64,000 nucleotides of DNA from Ceratodon purpureus (lineage: Eukaryota > Streptophyta > Bryopsida > Pseudoditrichales > Ditrichaceae). Position numbers and translations under genes: made by a program. Location of the stretch: NCBI GenBank assembly GCA_014871385.1, contig CM026427.1:13848430-13912429 (forward strand), written 5' to 3'. This document shows positions 38,501 through 49,572 of the stretch, piece after piece (within the stretch, counting starts at the first letter, position 1; every line of letters starts with the position of its first letter). A model generated the notes under the pieces. The model ran no database searches. It saw only the letters and a program-made list of their open reading frames with translations, and had not been told where the DNA came from.

Positions 38501-39348
38501 TTCCATTGCATACCAGCCTAACAATATGCACGTTTCGGACACAGTCACTCTAAAAAACATTCCTGAAACCATCACTGGTCAACAAAAATGAATACCACCA
38601 GAGAGCTTCTAACCTGACATAGTTTTGAACCCCCTTGAACATGTGAATCATCCCACTTCACATCTGCTGGAACCTCTCTGCAAATCTGCTTCACGATCTC
38701 TTCTCGATACGCCATGAGACCCGTAGTGCGTGGATAATATTCAATACCATTGAATCTTTTCAATTGCCTCAAGGAAACCTTCCAGCTATTGATATTAATT
38801 CGCTCATCTTCCTTGGCCAGATCTTCCCACCTGCTGTACCATGCTGCTCTCCTCTCCTCCTTCTCAAACTCCACCAATGAAAGTCCATAGAATAGAGGGA
38901 CGATCTTTAGCTTGGTCTCTGACTGTTGCTCCTTCTGCGTCAACCATGTTTGGACAAAGGCATCAAGCTCGATCATGGGCCACTTCGACATGAAGTACTC
39001 TTCGGATACGACGACTACCCCCATCCGACATTGCCGTGCAGCCGTGAGGATCAGCTCGGGAAAACTCTCTCCCTTCGGTAGGCTTGAAGGACGCCTATCG
39101 AAAAAGGGAAATCGGCCATGGTTCTCCAAGGCTTCACACAGAATTTCGACAAAATCCTTCTGAGCACCGCTGTGGCTTAGAAAGATCCGGTGCTTGCGTT
39201 CTAATATTGGATCATCAATGCCTCGGTCCGATCTGCTCCAAAGCCATTCCATGCAAGCAAAGTAGGTGCACATATCAAGAACAAAGCTTAATAACTCCCA
39301 GGCTGGGATTACACTGCATCTTCGGAATAAACACCGCCATATATGCAT
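35545..39348 (-). CDS. TIR-NB-ARC-LRR (TNL) immune-receptor-like gene, copy 1, with a 1-nt frameshift
   Basis: Exons 39348-38614 (TIR), 38452-38198 (P-loop), 37857-37185 (rest of NB-ARC), 36999-35545 (linker and LRR); all introns are phase 0. The TIR domain begins HRIFLSHSGAQKDFVEIL. NB-ARC shows P-loop GVYGVGGMGKTT, kinase-2 IFLAIDNVW, RNBS-B VVIVTSRVEGTL and GLPL-like LPLALKALG. The LRR part has about a dozen irregular repeats of NCxSLxxLEL type. The third exon is 673 nt, one more than a multiple of three: an A5 run at 37455-37459 (plus strand) replaces the A4 of copy 2, shifting the frame inside the ARC region and giving a stop about six codons later. Without that base the product would be about 1038 aa. 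Such receptors detect pathogen effectors; TIR acts as an NADase. A sequencing error or allelic variant cannot be excluded, so it is a likely but not certain pseudogene. Confidence 0.85.
37455..37459 (-). other. Frameshift site in TNL copy 1
   Basis: Five A (plus strand) where copy 2 has four at 52194-52197. The extra base turns NRFGRRFSEW-type reading into NRFWKKIF then stop. Downstream the other frame reads on through the ARC region without interruption, so this is the only lesion I see in copy 1. Confidence 0.8.
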
Positions 39349-39435
39349 GAAGTGATGTAAATGGAAATATTACTGAATATTTGAGAGTGCTTCGCAATCT
39401 CTTTGCCAAGAAAAGCAACAGCTCCAAGATCTCAC

Positions 39436-39930
39436 CTTTCTTGTACGACCCTGACCCTCGAGCTTTCAGGTGTCTGTAAGAGCATTAAATCAGATGGACA
39501 AACATATGAACGAACAAAGTCAGTCAGTTCCATCGCGTTTTTCTCATTGAATTCTAGTGGTCCAGCAGAATCCAACAAAGTCCAACAATAATTCTGGACT
39601 GGGTACTCCTACGTGTAGACAACCAAAATTTCCCGTTTTAAAACCATTTGATTCTCGTTGACTTAGTGTTCTAACTTCTTATACTTAATTTGATCACAGT
39701 CCAATGTAATGTTAGGCAGAATCCTCTTAGACTAGTAATCACTTACGTCACCAGGGCCATCGTCTTCTGGTCCCCGAGGCCGTTTCATTTCGGGCTGTTG
39801 GTCTTCTACGAGTCTGCAAGATTCAGATTCAAGCTTCAAGTTCCAACCGTGCAGCCATTCAGCGTCAAACTCTGGATTGCAACGCTTAGAGCTGGGCGAG
39901 CCCCCACTGGGATCTGGACTTCTACGTAAC
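39436..39930 (-). CDS. Probable extra 5' exons of TNL copy 1 (N-terminal extension)
   Basis: Two splice-bounded open segments lie just upstream of the TIR exon: about 39930-39747 (contains KRCNPEFDAEWLHGWNLKLE and the charged tail PEMKRPRGPEDDGPGD, donor GTAAGT) and 39473-39436 (TPESSRVRVVQE, acceptor CTTACAG, donor GTGAGA). The second ends in phase 2 and joins in frame to an acceptor ATGCAG inside the TIR exon (VIPAWELLSFVL...). Both are present in unit 2 with mainly substitutions. I do not recognise a domain. They could also belong to an independent short gene or be fortuitous; transcript data are needed to decide. Confidence 0.35.
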
Positions 39931-40625
39931 CTACTTTATCCGCCATGATGTGCTCAGGAACCTCATGATATCCCCCATGACAGGTATGCGAACTCTCACG
40001 TAACTTCCACGAATGGAGATTTTTGGTCGGTCGCATCAAGAAAAACACCCATCCCATGCTCTAAAAACCCTAGATGACATAAACTCAAAGGAAAATTCCC
40101 CGCATCTAAGCGAGCGCTATTCCAAACTTACACAGTCGTCCAAATCTCAAATCATGTCTGACCTTGGCTGAGAAGTGCCTCGGTTGTCCCATGGGCACTG
40201 GACATGACAACAGCGGGCAGTCAAGCCACCAACACGGCCATCCCCACGCTGTCTACTGGGAGAGTGTTAGTCCTTGTCGGACCCCAGTCGGCGGAAATAA
40301 AGGCACAATATCCCCTCGCTACTAATCTGGCTCAAGTTCAGAATGACCTCATACAAGTACCAACCGCCATGTCATCACGACGATCTGCATGCTCAAAGCA
40401 ATGAATCTCAACTCAGACCACATCCACATAAGCTCAGAAACAAAGTTGTTCCATTCAACGATGAAATCCAAAGCCACCGTGCTAAAATGATGCGATTCAA
40501 CCAATAAACCAAGCCAGACGGAGAGATCTAAACTTTGACTCCAGAATATACGAAGTGGTTATCCGAAGGGGATAAGGAAAAAAAGGAAGATCACCAAACT
40601 TCAAATAGACTACTTCTCGATACAC

Positions 40626-40855
40626 GGTCGTGAGATCAACAGAATGCAGACAACCAAGCAAAAACAGAACAAGTACACCAGCAGCTTGTCTTACCGACAG
40701 AACAGGTGCAGCCACAAACTTCGTCTTCCCCCTCTTCCTCTGTAGCAAACCTCTCCCAATACTCACACCTGCAAAACACTATCAGCAGATGACGCTTAGT
40801 CGACGTGCACTGTCGGTAGATACATACCGTTGCGCTGCCGATCCGTGAACTTCAT
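40626..40855 (-). CDS. Possible 5' exons of an unidentified single-pass membrane protein
   Basis: ATG at 40855 opens a 28-nt exon (MKFTDRQRN, donor GTATGT). It joins in phase through a TTTTGCAG acceptor to 40768-40626, which encodes a basic stretch (RGLLQRKRGKTKF) and then a hydrophobic segment (AAGVLVLFLLGCL), the start of a type II membrane or secreted protein. I could not extend it with confidence downstream. It may be the true start of the TNL transcript, a separate gene, or a decayed fragment. Unit 2 has the same pair at 55592-55363 with several amino-acid changes. Confidence 0.3.
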
Positions 40856-41229
40856 CGGAATGAACGCACTCACACACGAAACCCTGAACCCATTCACCTA
40901 ATTAACCAACCTAGCAAGAGCTCGACACTAGACTTATGCCCCTTTTCGACAACCCAAGCACGTCAACCGGCAGATCAAGTACTGTCAAGACACACGAGTA
41001 TACACAGCCTAGCACAAACACACACAGGATGCAATCTACAAATCAAGAGCATACAAAATCTTACCGAAGTGCATAAAAGTCCAGACCCAGAAGTCTTTTC
41101 ACTGCCACTTGGACTACATAAACATCGCAGTATCCGTATGGCCAGTAAGATTCTATGACTTGAGGTGGAGCGACTTCGACATGCTCTCAAAATTCCCCAA
41201 TTTCCCAGCTTGTTGGATGACACAGCTTC

Positions 41230-44200
41230 GATTCTTCAGGGAATGAAACGTTTGCATTGTGGACAAATTTTACAAATCTCAAATAATATCATGTTGGTTA
41301 CCTGTGTGTTTGGTTTTAGAGTTAGTGGAGTGGTGCAGTGAATGATTTGGAGCTCCATGGCAGTGAAAAAATAACTTCTCTACTTGTTTTAGATGTGTCG
41401 TGATTAAATTTGTGTTTCCTAAAGCTCACTGTCTTCTCACATGTCCTTAGAAAATTCAAATTTTTTAAATCCGAATTGGCTTGAAGAAGATTATCTGAGA
41501 TCTTAGTAAACCTACTACAAATTAATGATCCTTTAGAACCTAAAAGATTACTTACAGATATTACACAAGTTTTGAATACAGAAATCCAACAATTCTATGA
41601 GCATAATGTTTTCAACTACATTTTTAAGAAAATTCAAGCCAAAACGCATTTGAGCTACATTTCTTTGATTTAAACCATCAAGACAAACTTTATTAATGAA
41701 GCAAAATCGCTTCAAAAGGAATTAAGTTTACAGATATGCCAAAACTTCTAAAATTATGAGCATGTTTCAAAGACTAAGGTTGATTGTCCTAAAACCACCG
41801 TCTTAAGCAATTTTAGCTTATTTTTGGTATTGTTAATCCCTAAAGGACAATGCGGCAAAAATGGTCTGTTTTAGAGTTTGGGCATGTCCCTGTGACTTCA
41901 ATTTAATTCTAGATTTTATGAAAATTTTAATGAAAGTAGGCCTTGGTGAGAGCTTCGTGTTGGTATTTTGTATTCTCAATTTCAATGTGGGAATCAAAAG
42001 TCATTCACCTCTGAACCGCAAAAGCACCTCCAAGGGTAGGAAGTTAGCCAATGAGAATGACAGTGTATGCAGCAAATTCTGCCCAAAACTGCCCAAAACT
42101 GTTCAAAATTTACCACAATCTGCCCAAAGACGAAACTTTGAAATTCCACCATAAATTGAGATTTTGATATTTTTCAAAAATAAAAAATTTTATGTATAGA
42201 GAAGGAAGTAGAGCATGTTCCCACCGTTCGAATTTCCAATCCAAAAATTTTTCATATGCTATTTTTATTGTCAAAAAACAGCCTTAGTTTGTGAATTTTA
42301 GTATACTCCCTAACGGAAAATGATTTTTTTGGCAACCTTCCACAACTTTTTTTAAACAAGAATATAATATTGAACTTCTACCTAACTCACTTAGAAACAA
42401 GAATATGGAGAGACGCATTCCATATCTACTTTAAAAAATGGTGTTTTGGGCCTTCAAAACTCTGCTGTCTCCTTTTTGCGCAGGGAAAAAAAACTTGTTT
42501 CTCAACTTTGAACGTTATGATCTTGCAATTGGTGAAGAATGAGTGTGCGAAATTTAGTGGACAAGTAGACATAGAAGTAAGCTACAAGATCTTATGGTTG
42601 GATGTACTAATTAAGACCCATAGTTTGCACCTTGCTTTTAAAAAGGGGCTGTTTTGAAGCAGTTTTGATGAAAAATACCCTCAGAACTTTAGGGTTAAAT
42701 TTGAAGAAAACAAAAAGAAGGCATTTGAAATAAGTTTTGATGAAGATTGCAAAAATTTGCAACATTTAAATTTGCATTTGTAACATACTCAACTTAAACC
42801 TCTAGGTTTTCCCATGATTACACCATGTGGTACAAACTTTCATTTATAATGATATTCAAAACCACCAACTATTTCTCTGTATTTCTTGGCGTGCATTGGT
42901 CTATTTGTATATTGAAATTGGTGGTTTTGGGTCTCTAAGAGAAGTCTATAAGTCATAAATGGGGGAGGTGGTGATTTTAGAACATCCTACCTTACTACAT
43001 CTTAACCCAGAAACGCCTACAATACTATTTTGAGGTGTTTGGACGCATTGCCTATTCATTGGAGTAGAGCAATCGACTTGAAGGCCGATTTCATTCAATT
43101 TTGTTTTCTTGATGAATTGTTTCTACTAGACTTGACAATCTTTTTAATTTTATTTTAGATTATACTCCTTATTTTAGAATTTTTGATTGGATATCCACCT
43201 TTGACACAATAATAAAAATGAATCACCTTCTAGTGTATTTATGAGATTTTGGCATTTTTCAGGCCATCCATTGTCCAACCTCTAAATGACAATTGTCCTA
43301 GAATGGGCTTTTTAAAAAGTTTGGGCATGTACCTATGATATTAATTTTAGATAAAAAAAACATTGAATTTTTTTTGTGAATGTTGGCAATGACAAGAACT
43401 TTTTGAGAATCTTTTTTTTCTTTTTTGAAATAGACATTTAGAAAAATAGTTATGGTATCCAATGTCGAATTTTGTGTTTAGGAGCCAATTCGGGTAGCCA
43501 TGCTATATATGTCTATTACCTTTGAGATTTTTTCTAGAAATAACTAATGTTGTTATCTTTGAGGTTTCCAAAAAAACCTTCTTTAAGTACAAAATGTTCA
43601 TTCCGCAACAGATCAAAGTTTTCTCACTATTTTTGCCAGAAATCAATTTAGGTGAAAAATCTTTACATTAAATGCTTCGATTAGGACTGTATGAAATAAT
43701 GGAACTTTTAGAAAAGAAATTCGAATTAGCATTCTTATATATTCAACTTGATAAAAATATTGTTTTCATCATGCTACACTTGTCTCCTCTTTGTAAATGT
43801 TTTCACGCAATTAGCTAACTTAGTCGTCTTTGTCATGGACCAAAACCCCCAAAATCCATGATGCAAAAACCTAAGAAAAAAAAAGTTAGAGTGTCAACCT
43901 AGTTAAAAATTGTGTCAAAAAAAGTTTGTCAACTTTCACTCGATGTAATCTTTTAACCCCTACAAGACAATATGTCGCAGTTGGGCTTTTTTAGAATTAG
44001 GCATGTACATGTGAATTCAATTTAAACCAAGATTTAAAAAAAAAAAATTAGTATAGGAAGGACGTTTCAAGAGCTTCGTATGAGTTTTTTATTTTTATTT
44101 TTCTAAGCACAAAATGCTCCTCGTGGAGCAGCTTCGGAATATTCAGTATCCAATGAAGAGGGTTTAGGATATTTTACTTTTTAATTGACAGATGCCCTAC

Positions 44201-44239
44201 TTGGACTAATTATAGTGTGGGGCAACTCAAATTGTACGA
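41230..44239. other. AT-rich spacer of unit 1
   Basis: About 3 kb without recognisable genes; nearly identical to 55967-58976. Short frames at 41861-42154 and 42370-42657 (plus) are not convincing. Confidence 0.45.
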
Positions 44240-45190
44240 TTTAGAGGTTTAGGAATAAAAAGGGTGCAAGGGAAAGGGAAAAGATGCGGAAGAAATCCCT
44301 TGTGTCAAGTAGGGAGGACGGGATCCGCGTGGGAGGGTATGATCGGAGAGGGATGGCGAGGTTAGCAAGAAATGGGCGGGATCCAGGAGAAGGGGCACGG
44401 TCTGCGAAAGCATTAGGCGGAAAACGAGGTCACAAAGGGGCCTTTGAAACTGGCACGTGAGAAGAAAAAAGGGGTGCCCATGCACTTTTTGACAGTGGCA
44501 CCAATAGTGCCACCCTATTGCCAGCGCTACGGGCGCCGGAGCTCGAACAAATCACCTCAAAGTAATGCGTGTGGGCTGATTTGCTATAGTGTTAGCGCTG
44601 ACAGCAATAACTGCTACTACGCCCACATCCCAAACCCTATTGCTCATGTCAGTAGGAATATTCGGCATCGTATTAAAGGAAGGCGTCACCCCTTTGGCAC
44701 AGTCTAAATATTCAACCATTCAACCTCAACCAGGTCAGCGCCAACGAGCACTCCTCTTAACTGTGCGGGCAACATTTCTGGCATCTCCAACCAGCAGCAG
44801 AGGGGCCATTGGGCAGCCAGTTTACCTAACCCGCGCTTTCTTAGAGGGCCTCTTTGTGAGGTCATTTTCCCCTAATGAGGGCAAGGGCATGGGGTCTGGA
44901 GAACCTTGGTCAATAAAGGGAGTTAGGGTTGAAATGGGCCGGGTCAAGAATGGCGGTATTGATTAGGCGGGGTATTTGTAGGCTCGTCGTAGTAGGTGGC
45001 AAAATAGAGGCCGCAGTCGACGCCCATCTGTTATGCAATCTCTTTGAACAGACATGCCGGTGCTAAACTGGGAGCTACTTTTCTTTTTTCCAATGCTGCA
45101 ATCACTCTCCCCACCTTCATCCCCACGACCTAGTTCTGTATGAAAATGAAGCCTTCCGCAAGAAAAAAGGGGGGACCACTTCAAAGACTA
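44240..45190. other. GC-richer patch of unit 1 with locally diverged sequence
   Basis: Base composition rises sharply here. Frames on the plus strand (44444-44707, 44589-44966) overlap and have no domain I recognise. Compared with 58977-59928, differences cluster at about 44320-44350 and 44743-44880 although both flanks are nearly identical for kilobases. Confidence 0.45.
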
Positions 45191-45387
45191 CATTACCTCA
45201 AGCTTGAATAAGAACTCTACGTAGTCAATTCTACAATGCTACTCTCAACCACCAAAAGTATTTCAAATTCTCTACAACAATGTTTATATTCTAGTCACAA
45301 TTCTATAATTACTTTCCATAACTTCATCTCTTCATAGTTTTCTAGTTTATAATTTGCAACATAACTCGTGGAGTCAGACAAATGATA

Positions 45388-46655
45388 AGGACCAAGCAAA
45401 GAAGGCCTTACAAAGGAAATGGATTTTGGACAGACAAAGACCACTATTGTGCGATAGCACCAATTGACGGCGGCATGAACATCAATAAGGCAAGCAAAAC
45501 TTCCACATACTGAATTCCACTTTGTGTGACTAATGCTATGGTTCTGGAACTAGTCAAAGGTGTAGTGCAAAAGGATTCTTGAGTCCTAGATCTAAAAGAT
45601 CAAATAGTGGAATAGGTCATTAGCATGTGCGAACGAGGCTATGGTCTGTCTCTAAGGTCACTCATGATGAAAGTGTACAAAAGAACAAGGTCCAGATGTA
45701 CTCCCTTCACAAATGGTATCTTTGAGCGAGGTGGATGCGGTGGAGGATGAAACACCATATACATGTGACTTTGTGAGAATCCCAAGCTCCAGATGGAATA
45801 AGCTTGGGCCAAGGGGCTGTGTGTTGAGAATGTGAGCAACATGTACCATAACTTGGAGTCATTGTATAGCATGCACCAATACCCTCCCTCTCGGATATGG
45901 AATCACAATGAGTTTGGTGCACAAACCAGATGGAACGGTGAAGCCACATCTATCATTGCAAAAAGAGGTGCGAAGCGCATCCATTCAATTGTTCTTGATT
46001 CACGTGTATAGTTATCAATCCTAGTATGTATTAATGCAACAGATTTAAATATCTCAAGGAAAGCGCTTAAGACAAGACTATTATTTTACATATTTCGAGG
46101 AAAGCGCTTTAGACAAGACTATTATTTTACATATTTCAAGGAAGGCGCTTTTGACAAGACTATATACAACGGTGTGAGGCCGGGGCAACCATGGACATCT
46201 AACAACGTGCATGGATGGCGCCTTATCTATTCAATGTTTGGATATGCCATTTCATTGAATGTTCTTGCCGCCTTAATGGTGCCTCTCGAGATAGACGCCA
46301 CTTCCTCATCCTCGACAATCGGCATAACAGTCACATTACCTTTGATGTTGTTTCAAAAGCATGCGATGCCGGATTGGACTTAGTAAGCCCACTATCGCAC
46401 ACATCACACTTTCTTCAGCCTCCGGACGTGAGCTGCTTCAAATCCTTAAAGCTACACTTTAAGCTCTAGCAAGATTTTTGGACTTCAAGGCATTTGAAGA
46501 AACTTATAGGTAAAGAAACTTCGACATCAAAATGTCTCTTTGGCAAATCACATGTCTCTCATATTGCACAATATTATCAAAGGATTCAGTACTTCAAGAG
46601 TTTATTCTTTCAATCAAGAGGTTTGGGCATGCACTTGGCTCCAATGAAATGTTAA
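45388..46655 (+). mobile_element. Decayed pogo-type (DDE_1) transposase, unit 1
   Basis: Reading in shifting frames shows a complete but broken transposase. First an HTH_psq-like start (YKGNGFWTDKDHY, then GGMNINKASKT). Next a CENP-B/Tc5-like region (LKDQIVE, VISMCERGYGLSLRSLMMKV, TPFTNGI). Then the DDE_1 core: SRIWNHNEFGAQ (normally WNxDETG, so the first catalytic D is N), AKRGAKRIHSIV, LSILVCINAT, FYIFRGKRFRQDY, HFLILDNRHNSH and LSHTSHFLQPPDVSCFKSLK. Several in-frame stops, a 41-bp triplication and frame changes make it inactive. No terminal repeats were identified. It probably inserted before the unit was duplicated, since both units share its lesions. Confidence 0.75.
46049..46165. repeat. 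41-bp tandem repeat, about 2.9 copies, inside the pogo remnant
   Basis: Units start at 46049, 46090 and 46131 (AAGGAAAGCGCTT core). The period is not a multiple of three, so each copy shifts the transposase frame. It duplicates the FRGKRFRQDY segment. Confidence 0.85.
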
Positions 46656-47210
46656 CTAATGAAATGTAAGTTGATAAATCCAGTCCAATTTGAAAATTTT
46701 GGAAATTTCCTAAAATTTAGTGATTTATAGATGGTCAAAGATGATGGGATATAACCCTGGCTACTACTTGATTTTCCACGGTTTTAGATGTTTTATCATA
46801 TTTTTCAATTAAAATATAAATTTTGAGCACAGTACCTCTTATAAGGTTCTTGTTTTTCCGACACATCTATGGTAAATATTTTTTAATTTTTTAATACAAC
46901 TTATATTTGATATGAATATTCTTTGTTTATTATATAATGAAATTATTAAATTTGATAAACTTTGGTTTTTGTAGATAACATGTGTATTTAGCTATAAAAA
47001 ATTTAAAATTCATATTTTACATTACCGTACTTTAGGGTCAGCTTTGTCAGAAAATAATTCCAAAAATAGATGTCGGAGATATTAGAAAATTATTGGCATT
47101 TTTTGTCGAATCTAATATCAATTATTTTTCAAAATTGCCGGAATGTAAAGACATTTCACTTCACACTAGACATTTACTTATATTTGAAGCATGTGTAAGG
47201 TATAATGGGA

Positions 47211-47332
47211 GAGAATGTGCTCCTTTTGTAATCAAGCTCACACACATTAGTTTACAAAGAATATGGGTTAAGAGAATGTGCTCCTTTTGTAATCAAGCTC
47301 ACACACATTAGTTTACATAGAATATGGGTTAA
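47211..47332. repeat. 61-bp tandem duplication, unit 1
   Basis: Two units starting GAGAATGTGCTCC at 47211 and 47272 differ at only one base by eye. The same pair is in unit 2. Confidence 0.9.
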
Positions 47333-48768
47333 GAAGAAGCAAGAGTCTAGGTGAGGCTTTTCAAATGTGTTGTACAGATATTTTTGGAGTTCAATTGAGC
47401 ATAGAAGATGAAGTTTTATAGAATTGTGATTAACTAACAAAAGTTGATTAATCAATTCTTCTTCCAGCTCCAACAAATTCTGTTTTAAAATAAGTCTTTA
47501 TGCATAAGATATGAACAAATCATTGCAGCCTTGTAAAGATTAAAAAAGATAGAATGGGTTTAAAACAATTTTTCGGAGGTCATTTGTGCATAGAAGATTA
47601 ACTTTTTTGAAATTTTGTTTGTTTAAGGAAAGTTTATTAATCAAGTAATCTTTCACCTTTAACAAATTTTATGTCATTTGAAGACTATATGCAAAAGTTA
47701 TGTGTGTTGTAAAAAAGAAGACTAACTAAGTGCTTCAAAGTTCACATTTCCCATATGGATTGTTGGACACAACTCCACTTGCATAAAGCAAAGAGCATTC
47801 GCAACTCTTAACCCTTTAGTGCCCAGGGAACCATAATGTGGTTGCGAAACTCAGTTGGAGATGAATATCTTGAAATCCGAAATGAATTTGCTCTCAATTA
47901 TACCTGTTCAGATTTACGTTCTTCCGAGTGGCTCACAATGCAACAATTAGATCTCAATTTGGAGTAGTGTAGAAGGTCCAAATCGATAAGAATAAATCAC
48001 TGTAGCAATATACGGCAACAAAAAGAAAGGCGGACTTGAAGAAAATACGGAGATGAGAGTACAAAAGATAAGGGTCTTGGTGGGATGAACTTTGCTCATG
48101 AAGAAAGTTTTAGTCCACGAGTGGTTGTTTCCGTTGACATTGTAAATGTAGATGGATGATTCTCTAGAAAAAGAAGTGATGTGTCATTGGAGTAAGGCTA
48201 AAGATGATTGCCATAATGATACACATCCTTGTCGATACGGTATTACAGTAATATTGTACATGTAGTGTATTTAGAGGAAAATACAGGAGATTTGAGGCTT
48301 TTTATTTACTTTTTTTCTTTTATGCCTACATTCTAATTCTTCAACCATTGTGGATTGCATTACATTTGAGTCATGTCAATGAGGCCTAGTGTACAAAAAA
48401 CATGCTAAACCGTATTCTATTTTCATGCCTAAACTTTAAAAATTCTCTAAATCTTTTACTAATTTTGCACATATATATTTTTTATTTATCCTGAAGATGT
48501 TAACATAGGATATAGCTGAACCGCTCTTTTACTAAATTTAGAAATTTATTCCGAGATTTATGGGGTTCCAAACTTCCACCCCCTGAAAAATTACACAAAA
48601 CTCCAATTTAACTGTCCTCCATATCCAGATTATATACTTCAAGTTCCCACGGTTGGATTAGGTCTATGTTTTGCCCATAGTATTCTACTTACCTTAGCTA
48701 CAATACTATACGGTTAGATACAGAGTAGTACAAACCTATTTTCTTTTATTCCAATAATAGCTCAGAAA

Positions 48769-48827
48769 ACGAGAAAAAACGGAGTTGCTGGAAAAAAACG
48801 AGAAAAAACAGAGTTGCTGGAAAAAAA
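48769..48827. repeat. 29-bp tandem pair, unit 1
   Basis: ACGAGAAAAAACRGAGTTGC plus GGAAAAAA repeated twice with period 29; also present at 63507-63565. Confidence 0.8.
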
Positions 48828-49572
48828 ATCTGGGCATTAAAGGGTTGATCACATCTATCTTCTCACACAATATTGTTAATTCCCAAGCTAAGAGTATTGT
48901 ATGCTTCATTTTCCAGTTTAAAGTATTTAAAAATTACTAAAATTGAATCCAAGATGAGACTTCAAAGTTTATTTTTGGCATTTCTTTTGGCAAATGCCCA
49001 CAAAAATGACTATTTCTAACATTTACTTGACTTATTAAAATCATAAATGCAATGAATCAAAGCTTCCCACAGCTATAAAACACTTCACAATATGATTCTA
49101 TTCATTTCTTAATTTATAAAAAATTTGGGTCTAGAGATCCCTTTTGGGTCTGTTAATCCTTCAATGATTAAAAATTATTTCTTCAAAGAAGGAAAAAATG
49201 AATTATTTAGAGTAGTGGAACATGTAATGAAGGTTTCACTCCATAAAAATGTATGACAATCAAATATAATATCAACCGTTAATTGTATCTTTTAACAAAA
49301 AGATTCGTGAATTACTCAAAAATCAATCACTTAAAATTCATTGGTTTTTCCCACATTCCCATGCAACTGAAATTTCAACATCCCTCTTGCATGACGAATC
49401 ACAACACTCCAAAAATGATACAACACTAAAGAATAGAAGCCAACGAAACAACCGACCACCATCTTTATAAATTCCTTTACCTTGCAATTCATCCACAAAC
49501 ATGCAAACTTAATTCATTATTCCTGACCAATCCCAAGGGAACTTTGTTCCGATCAAAAATTTCAGCACAGCT

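Larger units (their letters stand above)
35150..49168. repeat. Tandem segmental duplication, unit 1 (about 14.0 kb)
   Basis: Homology with unit 2 starts near 35150 (shared ATTTCTTCAA, then continuing) and runs to the next unit. Corresponding positions lie 14028 bp apart at the TNL stop, 14737 bp apart at the TIR exon and 14738 bp apart near the right end. The difference of about 700 bp is the LRR expansion in unit 2. From about 38 kb rightwards the units are nearly identical over many kilobases; the LRR exon is clearly diverged. Content: TNL gene, upstream exons, spacer, GC-rich patch and decayed pogo transposase. Confidence 0.9.
46656..49168. other. AT-rich right-hand spacer of unit 1
   Basis: No gene recognised. 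Contains a 61-bp tandem pair (47211-47332) and a 29-bp tandem pair (48769-48827). Nearly identical to 61394-63906. Confidence 0.45.

Noticed and set aside
44589..44966. 125-codon plus-strand frame with a hydrophobic start, at first sight like a transporter segment
   Set aside because: No convincing family motifs, starts at GTG, and in unit 2 a 1-nt indel and many changes break the same frame.
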